A stretch of DNA of 28,002 bases from CAXTSE01 sp035554115 (GTDB lineage: Bacteria; Actinomycetota; Actinomycetes; Actinomycetales; Microbacteriaceae): assembly GCA_035554115.1 (NCBI GenBank), contig DATMIW010000059.1, forward strand, positions 1-28,002. Direction: 5' to 3'. The translations under genes and the position numbers were made by a program. This document shows, piece by piece, positions 22,620 through 28,002 of the stretch. The notes under the pieces are model-generated. The model saw nothing but the letters and a program-made list of their open reading frames with translations, made no database searches and had not been told where the DNA came from. The stretch's first letter is position 1. The number at the start of each line of letters is the position of its first letter.

Positions 22620-23963
22620 ATGACCGAAGCGGCAAAATTCCGCGCATTCCGAGGCAACAAGAATCCCAGCCAGTTCAGCAAGCGAGACGGACAGCTCGAA
22701 TACACGGGATGGCAGGACGAGCAGTGGGGGTGGAAGAACACCGCCTACCTCGGTGACTGGTCGTACGTTCCCACCATTCGGGTAACCGGCCCTGACGCCC
22801 TCAAACTTTTCTCCGACCTGTCGATCAACAGCTTCGCCAACTTCCCCGTCGGCAAGGCGAAGCACTGTGTCCAGTGCGACGAAACCGGGAATGTCGTCAA
22901 CGAAGGTGTGCTCGTTCGCTATGGCGAGAACGATTTCGAGTTCGACGCGACGACGCCCCAATGGGTCTATTTCAAGATGAAGACCGGAGGCTACAACGCC
23001 TCGGCCACCTTCCCCAGCACCCACAAGCTCCAGATATCCGGTCCCCGCACCCTCGACATCATCGAGAAGATGACGGGAGAGCGGGCCAAGCTTCTAGAGG
23101 TGCCGTTCATGGGCACCTGCGAGTTGACGGTCGACGGGCTCACCGTCGTTGCCCTCCGGCAGGGCATGGGTGGCGACCTCGGATTCGAACTGCACGGCCC
23201 GATCGCTCAGAAGCAACAGATCGAGCAGGCGATCCTCGCGGCCGGCGAGGAGTTTGGCCTTCGCCAGCGCGGCTGGCGATGGATGCAGATCAACCACCTC
23301 GAGTCGTACTTTCCGACCTCGACCGTGCACTACCTCTCGCCTCTTGTCGGTGACGGTCATCCCGATTACCGGACCTTCATGGATGACAACCTGCCTCAGG
23401 AGTGGGTGGGCACCTGGCTCGAGGGGCCCATGCGTTACGCCTGGAATCCGTCGTTCACGGGAAGTTGGGACGGCGAGGAGATCGAAGGGCTGTTCCGCAG
23501 TCCGGTGGAACTCGGGTGGGCCCGTTACATATCTTTCGATCACGAATTCCTCGGCGATACCGCGCTGAAAGCCGAGCTCGAGAATCCCAGGCGAGTGGGA
23601 GTCACGCTGGAGTTCAACAGCGACGACATGATCGCGATCTACTCCTCGCTCTTCGGCGACGGGGACGTGTTCCACCTCTTCGAGGTGCCGCATTCGCCGT
23701 ACTCCTATAACTGGGTCGACAAGATCGTCGACGCCGAGGGTGCGGAAATCGGCCACGCGCTGTATCCCGGCTACAGCATCACGTACCGCAAGGCGCTCGC
23801 TATCTCGTTCATCGACGTTGCCTACAGTGAGATCGGCACCGAGGTCGAGGTGCTGTGGGGCAATCCCGATGAGCCGCAGACCAGAATCCGTGCGGTCGTC
23901 GCACCTGCCCCCTATAAGTCGGATGAGGGACGGCGTGTCGCTCTGACGAATGCCACTAACTGA
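22620..23963 (+). CDS. GcvT-fold folate-dependent protein, LigM/DesA-like (O-demethylase candidate) 1
   Basis: A 447-residue protein of the aminomethyltransferase/GcvT family. The N-terminal part has WQDEQWGWKNTAYLGDWS, then VTGPDALKLFSDLSINSF, and a KAKHCVQCDETGNVVNEGVL stretch; the middle has RQGMGGDLGFELHG, the GcvT-type signature, followed by IEGLFRSPVELGWARYISFD and a C-terminal beta-barrel domain. This arrangement fits the LigM/DesA group, which moves a methyl group from methoxy-aromatics such as vanillate, 3-O-methylgallate or syringate to tetrahydrofolate. A paralog follows at 25067. Start ATG 22620 has AGGAG seven bases upstream. It is followed after 19 bases by a dehydrogenase gene, probably co-transcribed. 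The exact methyl donor is not identified. Confidence 0.87.
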   Translation: MTEAAKFRAFRGNKNPSQFSKRDGQLEYTGWQDEQWGWKNTAYLGDWSYVPTIRVTGPDALKLFSDLSINSFANFPVGKAKHCVQCDETGNVVNEGVLVRYGENDFEFDATTPQWVYFKMKTGGYNASATFPSTHKLQISGPRTLDIIEKMTGERAKLLEVPFMGTCELTVDGLTVVALRQGMGGDLGFELHGPIAQKQQIEQAILAAGEEFGLRQRGWRWMQINHLESYFPTSTVHYLSPLVGDGHPDYRTFMDDNLPQEWVGTWLEGPMRYAWNPSFTGSWDGEEIEGLFRSPVELGWARYISFDHEFLGDTALKAELENPRRVGVTLEFNSDDMIAIYSSLFGDGDVFHLFEVPHSPYSYNWVDKIVDAEGAEIGHALYPGYSITYRKALAISFIDVAYSEIGTEVEVLWGNPDEPQTRIRAVVAPAPYKSDEGRRVALTNATN

Positions 23964-23982
23964 CATCCCAGAGGACATCCGC

Positions 23983-25002
23983 ATGACACATGAGAAGACC
24001 GCGACATCCACTCGCATCGCAACTGTCGGTCTCGGCCAGCAGGGCCAGGGCATTGCTCGACTGCTAGAGGAGGCCGGCTATCAGCTCGTGGGCGGTGTCG
24101 ACATCGGCGACAAGGTCGGCAAGAAGATCAGCGATTTTGCGAACGGTGTCACAGGTGAGGCCACGGTGTACGGCTCCGTCACCGAACTGATCTCGGCAGT
24201 TGACGACCTCGACGTCATTGTGCTCGCCGCCGCGATCAGCCTCGAGATCACTGTCGGCCAGGCGCGCGAGGCGTTTGAGGCCGGAATCAATGTTCTGACA
24301 CTCCAGCCCGACCTCTTTGAGCCGACTCCGGATTGGGCCGATGAACTGCAGGCGATCGGCGAGAAGACCGGTGCGTCGCTGCTCGCGACCGGCGTGCAGG
24401 ATCCCTGGTGGGTGCAGATGCCGTCGGTTGCCGCGGCGTCGACGGTCAACATCCGCAGCGTTCAGGTGGAGCACCTCATCGACCTCGAAAGCATTGCGGC
24501 GGGAATTATGACCTCGATCGGCGTGAACGTCCCCGCCAGCGAGTTCGGCCCCTATCAGGAGGGGATCGAGGCGTTGCCCCCCATCCTCGGCGGGCCTTTG
24601 CGGCTGGCAGCTGTTGCCATGGGCATGGTGCCGGGTGAGGTCAGCGCCCAGATTGTTCCGTATGTGGCCGAGTCGGATGTCCGCTGGAACTCTGGCGACA
24701 CGGTTATTCCTGCGGGCAACATCACCGGCTATGAGGAAGTGACGACGTTCACGACCGACGCCGGTGTCGAGTTCCGAGGCTTCCTGCGCTTGCGCCCGCT
24801 CGTCGGTGACGAAGTTCCGAGTGATGAACTCACCATTGATGGCGATCCCTCATTGCACCTGAGGAACGCACCCTTCCCGGGTCAGCAAGTCACGAACATC
24901 GCACTCGTGGCCCGGATCCCGGACATCATCGCGGCGCCTGGTGGCGTGCACTCGCCCGCCGACCTCGGACCGGCTCGCTACCGCCCGCCCGTCGCCCGCT
25001 AA
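23983..25002 (+). CDS. NAD(P)-dependent dehydrogenase, DapB/diaminopentanoate-dehydrogenase-like
   Basis: A 339-residue protein. The Rossmann motif GLGQQGQG is at 16-23, followed by VVGGVDI-type strand (VGGVDIGDKVGKK) and DVIVLAAA, as in dihydrodipicolinate-reductase-type N-terminal domains. The C-terminal two-thirds, with IRSVQVEHLIDLESIAAG and the ILGGPLRLAAVAMGM segment, resemble the 2,4-diaminopentanoate dehydrogenase group rather than DapB itself. ATG 23983 has GAGGA at eight bases; ATG 23950 is possible but overlaps the previous gene. It sits between two LigM-like genes, so it may act on their product or substrate, for example as an alcohol, amine or imine dehydrogenase. I know of no characterised enzyme for this exact role. 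Confidence 0.85.
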   Translation: MTHEKTATSTRIATVGLGQQGQGIARLLEEAGYQLVGGVDIGDKVGKKISDFANGVTGEATVYGSVTELISAVDDLDVIVLAAAISLEITVGQAREAFEAGINVLTLQPDLFEPTPDWADELQAIGEKTGASLLATGVQDPWWVQMPSVAAASTVNIRSVQVEHLIDLESIAAGIMTSIGVNVPASEFGPYQEGIEALPPILGGPLRLAAVAMGMVPGEVSAQIVPYVAESDVRWNSGDTVIPAGNITGYEEVTTFTTDAGVEFRGFLRLRPLVGDEVPSDELTIDGDPSLHLRNAPFPGQQVTNIALVARIPDIIAAPGGVHSPADLGPARYRPPVAR

Positions 25003-25008
25003 GACGAG

Positions 25009-25039
25009 TGTTGCGTGCGCAACATTGCAAATGTAATAA
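25009..25039 (+). promoter_or_regulatory. Promoter with palindromic operator before the second GcvT-like gene
   Basis: The palindrome TGTTGCGTGCGCAACA (25009-25024) has perfect six-base arms. A promoter fits TTGCGT (25011-25016), a 17-bp spacer and TAATAA (25034-25039), so the -35 lies inside the palindrome, a repressor-like arrangement. A similar palindrome occurs at 27190-27205 (common form GTTrCGyGCryAAC). It lies 28 bp before the start of transcription-ready sequence and a GGAG site precedes the ATG at 25067. Confidence 0.65.
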
Positions 25040-25066
25040 TCGCCCTCTGAGGACCAAAGGAGATCC

Positions 25067-26371
25067 ATGTCCACCCCACTTCCCACCACGGCGAAAGAAT
25101 TCCGCCGCATCCTTCAGCAGCACCACGGCCAGATCTGGGGTCCCCCTCAGTTCAGTAACTGGGTCGACGAAGAGCAGTCCTGGAAGAAGTCGTGTTACAT
25201 CGGCAACTGGTCGCGCGCGACGCCGACGCTGCGCTACTTCGGCCCGGACGTGTTCAAGCTCTTCGCCGACTGTTCCGTGAACACGATGAACAATTTTGTC
25301 ATCGGCCAGTCGAAGCACATCATCCACACGAACAGCAACGGCAAGGTCATCGAAGAGGGCGTCCTCACCCGCACGGGCGAAGAAGAGGTCCTGGCCTACA
25401 GCACGTTCTGGGCCGACTACATTCGCCGGAATGGCGACTACAAGGTTGACATGGAGTTCATCGAAGAAGACGAGTACCACGTGCAGGGGCCGAAGTCGCT
25501 GTTCGTACTTGAGAAGCTCGTCGGCGCAAGCCTTCGTGAGATGAAGTACATGAGCAACCTCACCGCCACGATCGCTGGCATTGACGTGCGGATCTTGCGC
25601 CAGGGTATGAGTGGCGAGATTGGCTTCGAGGTGCAGGTCGCGAGCGAGCACGGCCCGAAAATCTGGGCGGCAATCGTCGAGGCCGGCCAGGAGTACGACA
25701 TCCACGAGATGGGCGGCCGCGTCGGCATGCTCAACCACCTGGAGGCGGGTTATCCGACGCTTGTGCTCGACTACTTGCCGGCCATCTTCGGAGTCCCGGA
25801 GGCCGCCGGATATCTTGAAGAGCTCCAGAGCGCCGCCGACGACCTCAACGAGTACTACTGGGCAACCGCGGGTAGTTTCGAGTCTGATGACATCAGCGAC
25901 TGGTTCCGGAGCCCCGTAGAACTCAACTGGGCCAACCGCATCAATTTCGACCACTCATTCCCGGGCGATGCAGTGTTGAAAGAAGAGATCGCCAACCCGA
26001 AACGCAAGTTGGTCACCCTCGAATGGAACGGAGACGACGTCGTCGACGTGTTTGCGTCCTTCTTCCGCGAAGGGGGCACGCTGCCCGACTTCATGGAGAT
26101 GCCGTCTGACCCTCGTGGCTACCTCTACTCCGACAAGGTGCTGAAAGATGGCGTCGAGATCGGTGCGACGAGTTCGCGTGGCTACAGCGCGTTCTTCCGC
26201 AAGATGATCTCGCACGCGGTTGTCGACATCAAGCATGCCGAGCCGGGCACCCCGGTGACGGTTATCTGGGGCAACCCGGGTACCGCCCAGCGCGAGATTC
26301 GGGCCACCACGGCGCGGACCCCGTACAAGACAACGCACAGCCGCGACGATCTGACAGCGTTGAAGCCCTAA
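25067..26371 (+). CDS. GcvT-fold folate-dependent protein, LigM/DesA-like (O-demethylase candidate) 2
   Basis: A 434-residue paralog of the protein at 22620, clearly alignable: FSNWVDEEQSWKKSCYIGNWS opposite YTGWQDEQWGWKNTAYLGDWS-type residues, YFGPDVFKLFADCSVNTM, KHIIHTNSNGKVIEEGVL, RQGMSGEIGFEVQV, and DWFRSPVELNWANRINFD. The protein has the same three-domain GcvT layout but only moderate identity, so the two probably demethylate different substrates or positions, as LigM and DesA do. It has its own promoter and operator (25009-25039) and GGAG before ATG 25067, so it can be controlled separately from the first copy. It ends at a hairpin region before the convergent Dps gene. Confidence 0.87.
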   Translation: MSTPLPTTAKEFRRILQQHHGQIWGPPQFSNWVDEEQSWKKSCYIGNWSRATPTLRYFGPDVFKLFADCSVNTMNNFVIGQSKHIIHTNSNGKVIEEGVLTRTGEEEVLAYSTFWADYIRRNGDYKVDMEFIEEDEYHVQGPKSLFVLEKLVGASLREMKYMSNLTATIAGIDVRILRQGMSGEIGFEVQVASEHGPKIWAAIVEAGQEYDIHEMGGRVGMLNHLEAGYPTLVLDYLPAIFGVPEAAGYLEELQSAADDLNEYYWATAGSFESDDISDWFRSPVELNWANRINFDHSFPGDAVLKEEIANPKRKLVTLEWNGDDVVDVFASFFREGGTLPDFMEMPSDPRGYLYSDKVLKDGVEIGATSSRGYSAFFRKMISHAVVDIKHAEPGTPVTVIWGNPGTAQREIRATTARTPYKTTHSRDDLTALKP

Positions 26372-26398
26372 GTCCCGCGCACCCAATAGTGGCTGCAC

Positions 26399-26442
26399 CG
26401 AAAGCGCCCCCGTCCGATCTTTCCAGGGCGAGGGCGCTTTCG
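26399..26442. terminator. Candidate bidirectional hairpin between convergent genes
   Basis: CGAAAGCGCCC (26399-26409) pairs perfectly with GGGCGCTTTCG (26432-26442), an 11-bp stem with a 22-base loop. It lies 27 bases after the second GcvT-like gene's stop and could end transcription of it and of the Dps gene from the other side. It has no clear T-run. Confidence 0.6.
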
Positions 26443-26453
26443 CGTTGGGGTTT

Positions 26454-26515
26454 GGTGCCGTTTGGGTTCTGTGGCGTTGGGTTCAGTGCCGTTTGGGTTC
26501 GGTGCCGTTGGGGTC
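26454..26515. repeat. Four degenerate 15-16-bp tandem repeats
   Basis: Units GGTGCCGTTTGGGTTC at 26454-26469, a 15-base variant at 26470-26484, a 16-base unit at 26485-26500 and a 15-base unit at 26501-26515. They lie in the gap between the convergent GcvT-like and Dps genes, after the hairpin. The units are not derived from a visible coding end, and no gene is found in the interval 26372-26540. Confidence 0.85.
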
Positions 26516-26540
26516 CACAGCCGTGGAGACCGCAGGCACC

Positions 26541-27098
26541 TCAGGAGCCGGCGCGCGGCTCCCGGTTTTCGGCGGACACCATCCATGCGAACTGCTCAAG
26601 CTTCTCGATGATGGCGTGCAGCACATCGGCGCTTGTGGGATCTTCCTCGTCGACATCGTCGTGGACGTCACGCATTGTGCCGACGACGGCTTCAAGCCGC
26701 TCGGTCACCAGGTTGATCACGTCGGTCGTCGCGACCTCGCCCGCAGGAAACTGGGGGAGCGTTGTCGTCGCCGACACTGTCGCGCTCCGACCATCCGGAA
26801 TCCCGTGCAGCGACCGCATGCGCTCGGCCACCTCATCGCTGAATTCGCGCGCCGCCTCGATGATTTCATCCAGGATCCGGTGGGTGTCACGGAAGTTCCT
26901 CCCCACCACATTCCAATGCGCCTGCTTGCCCTGCCCGGCCAGCTCGATCAGGTCGACGAGCACCTTCTGCAGATTCTTGATGAGAGCGGCGGATGCGGTG
27001 AAACCGTGTTCGGCATTCTGACGTTTGGTGGTGCGGGCGCCTGCCCCCCTCGGCGCGGACGCGGATCTCGGGGCGGACACAGATTTTGTCTCGGTCAT
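26541..27098 (-). CDS. dps: Dps miniferritin / DNA-binding protein from starved cells
   Basis: A 185-residue Dps-family protein. The ferroxidase residues His61, His73, Asp88 and Glu92 are spaced 12, 15 and 4 apart exactly as in characterised Dps, inside AHWNVVGRNFRDTHRILDEI and SDEVAERMRSLHGIP. The N-terminal tail of about 30 residues is basic and rich in Ser, Ala and Pro (PRSASAPRGAGARTTKRQ), suited to DNA binding, and the last 15 residues form an acidic/helix tail (MVSAENREPRAGS). Dps stores iron and protects DNA from peroxide. ATG 27098 is preferred over the frame start at 27140 since it begins MTETKSV with GGAAG near it. It is divergent from the cupin gene. Confidence 0.93.
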   Translation of the reverse strand: MTETKSVSAPRSASAPRGAGARTTKRQNAEHGFTASAALIKNLQKVLVDLIELAGQGKQAHWNVVGRNFRDTHRILDEIIEAAREFSDEVAERMRSLHGIPDGRSATVSATTTLPQFPAGEVATTDVINLVTERLEAVVGTMRDVHDDVDEEDPTSADVLHAIIEKLEQFAWMVSAENREPRAGS

Positions 27099-27189
27099 GG
27101 CTTCCACGCTAGGTCGGCGGGCAGAGCGTGCCCAGGGCATCGACAGAGCACGCGTCGCGTGCTAATGAGCGGGCCCCATGGTGGTCAAA

Positions 27190-27211
27190 CGTTACGCGCA
27201 TAACGTATGCT
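27190..27211 (+). promoter_or_regulatory. Palindrome and -10 box before the cupin gene; probably leaderless
   Basis: The palindrome CGTTACGCGCATAACG (27190-27205) matches the form at 25009-25024, with the core GTTACGCGCATAAC at 27191-27204. A -10 box TATGCT (27206-27211) follows at once and the cupin ATG starts only six bases later, so transcription would start at or near the ATG, giving a leaderless message; no ribosome site is visible. The -35 is weak. Confidence 0.5.
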
Positions 27212-27217
27212 CGGCGC

Positions 27218-27571
27218 ATGCTTCTTTCCCTTGAAACTCTCAACGCTGCCGGTTTTTCACCGATGAACGCCGATGAGCTGCCTCCTTTCGCAGCTTTCCT
27301 CGACGGAACGACCGGTGTCGAGCAGGTCCATCTGGCCGGACCTCTGGGCGGTGCAGGCCAGATCTCGGGCCTCAAGTTCGCGACCGGGGGCTTCGCCTAT
27401 ACCGACATGCCGATCTCCGAGAGCGCCTTCCTTCTCGAGGGTTCCGTTGTGGTCAACGACGGCACCACGAGCTATTCGGTTTCTGCGGGCGAAGGATTCA
27501 TCATCCCGCTCGGCTTCACGGGTACGGTCACGGCCGTGACACCGGTCACCAAGATCTTCCACGTTCTCTAA
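27218..27571 (+). CDS. Small cupin-domain protein (Cupin_3/DUF861-like)
   Basis: A 117-residue single-domain cupin. The C-terminal two-thirds carry the family pattern: FAYTDMPISESAFLLEGSVV, VNDGTTSYSVSAGEGFIIPLG and a final TKIFHVL strand, as in the EutQ/ureidoglycine-aminohydrolase-like small cupins. The usual metal-binding histidines are not evident, so it may bind a small molecule without a metal. It begins ATG 27218 after a promoter with a palindrome. It lies 47 bases before the third GcvT-like gene on the same strand, so they are probably one operon, and it may bind or modify the same substrate. Confidence 0.8.
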   Translation: MLLSLETLNAAGFSPMNADELPPFAAFLDGTTGVEQVHLAGPLGGAGQISGLKFATGGFAYTDMPISESAFLLEGSVVVNDGTTSYSVSAGEGFIIPLGFTGTVTAVTPVTKIFHVL

Positions 27572-27618
27572 GAGTTCACCTCCACCTCCACCTCCGCGTC
27601 TGCAACGAAGGGTTCCCC

Positions 27619-28002
27619 GTGTCCGATCTCAAGAAGACCGCTTTCACCTCGCTCTACGAAAATGACGTGCAGGAGTGGGAAGAAGTCATGGGTTACCAGG
27701 TGGCGGCCGTAGTTGTCGGCACCGAGAAGGAGTACGCCGCACTGCGCACCGACGTCATCGCGCAGGACTACTCCATGTTGTACAAGTGGTTCGTCGAGGG
27801 CCCCGCGGCTCGTGAGACGGTCAATGCCCTCGTGTCGCGTGACGTTGCCGAACTGCCCGTGAACCGGATCGCCTACGCCGCGGTCGTGAACGAGGACGGC
27901 GGCATGGTCGACGACGTCACCGTGTCGGTGCTACGTGACGACGCGCTGCTCGTGATCGGGGGAAACCCGGAGGTGTTTGACGCCCTGAATCAGGCGGCGC
28001 CG
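27619..28002 (+). CDS. Third GcvT-fold protein, N-terminal part, cut by window edge
   Basis: An open frame of 128 codons from GTG 27619 to the window's last base, with GAAGGG seven bases before the start. It begins SDLKKTAFTSLYENDVQEWE, then EYAALRTDVIAQDYSMLYKW, a GPAARETVNALVSRDV stretch and AYAAVVNEDGGMVDDVTVSV: the order of a GcvT/aminomethyltransferase first domain (protein binding to folate, with the GGMVDDVTV strand). It differs from the LigM-like pair in lacking their WxDE...W motif near the start, so it is nearer GcvT/DmdA-type demethylases. The rest lies outside the window. Confidence 0.85.
   Translation, partial: MSDLKKTAFTSLYENDVQEWEEVMGYQVAAVVVGTEKEYAALRTDVIAQDYSMLYKWFVEGPAARETVNALVSRDVAELPVNRIAYAAVVNEDGGMVDDVTVSVLRDDALLVIGGNPEVFDALNQAAP

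Noticed and set aside
27577..27595. CACCTC-type triplet repeat just before the third GcvT-like gene, resembling the 16S rRNA tail
   Set aside because: Short, and no clear pairing with the GAAGGG site was found that would make a regulatory structure convincing.

Overview
The window is high-GC DNA with short intergenic gaps, ATGA/GTGA/TGATG start-stop overlaps, GTG and TTG starts, a GtrA-fused DPM1-type glycosyltransferase and a short UvrA-like ATPase. This fits an Actinomycetota chromosome, probably Microbacteriaceae or a near relative; the family placement is inference from style, not from a marker gene. No rRNA, tRNA, transposase, integrase or CRISPR array was recognised.

Positions 1-9813 look like one accessory catabolic locus. 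It starts with the end of a hydantoinase B/oxoprolinase-family subunit, followed by an SDR dehydrogenase and an iron-alcohol-dehydrogenase-fold protein, all overlapping by 1-4 bases. Next come a convergent FCD-type GntR regulator and an OYE/YqjM-like ene reductase, two SnoaL/NTF2-like proteins, and an RbsA/RbsC/lipoprotein ABC importer that ends at a strong hairpin terminator. Two almost identical 23-bp palindromes sit in the two divergent promoter regions (4969-4991 and 6038-6060). They are the best candidates for the operators of the GntR protein, so import and conversion of one unknown compound would be switched together.

Positions 10009-15878 carry an OmpR-type two-component system, a divergent pair of envelope glycosylation genes (multi-pass GT39/ArnT-like transferase and DPM1-GtrA fusion), and an AraC regulator coupled to a VOC protein.

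Positions 16002-19421 (minus strand) hold the most unusual unit. It is a tightly packed operon of a 112-residue single-span peptide with a Cys-flanked C-terminal tail, a two-span protein, an M50/site-2-protease-like metalloprotease, an ABC ATPase and an ABC-type membrane protein that is either frameshifted or split by an ATGA overlap. I read it as a candidate system for cleaving and exporting a membrane-released peptide, broadly like peptide-toxin or bacteriocin operons. No function is proved. A divergent UvrA-like (DrrC-type) ATPase gene, followed by a convergent TetR gene, lies next to it.

Positions 22620-28002 hold three GcvT-fold folate-dependent proteins: two LigM/DesA-like full-length paralogs and one cut by the window edge. 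Between them are a DapB-like NAD(P)-dependent dehydrogenase, a Dps miniferritin and a small cupin. This suggests tetrahydrofolate-dependent demethylation of a methoxylated or methylated compound. A second palindrome type (GTTrCGyGCryAAC) lies in the promoters of the second GcvT gene and of the cupin/third GcvT unit.

Three of the convergent gene junctions (15863-15931, 21861-21924, 26454-26515) carry short 15-16-bp tandem repeats; two of these begin inside the last codons of the upstream gene.
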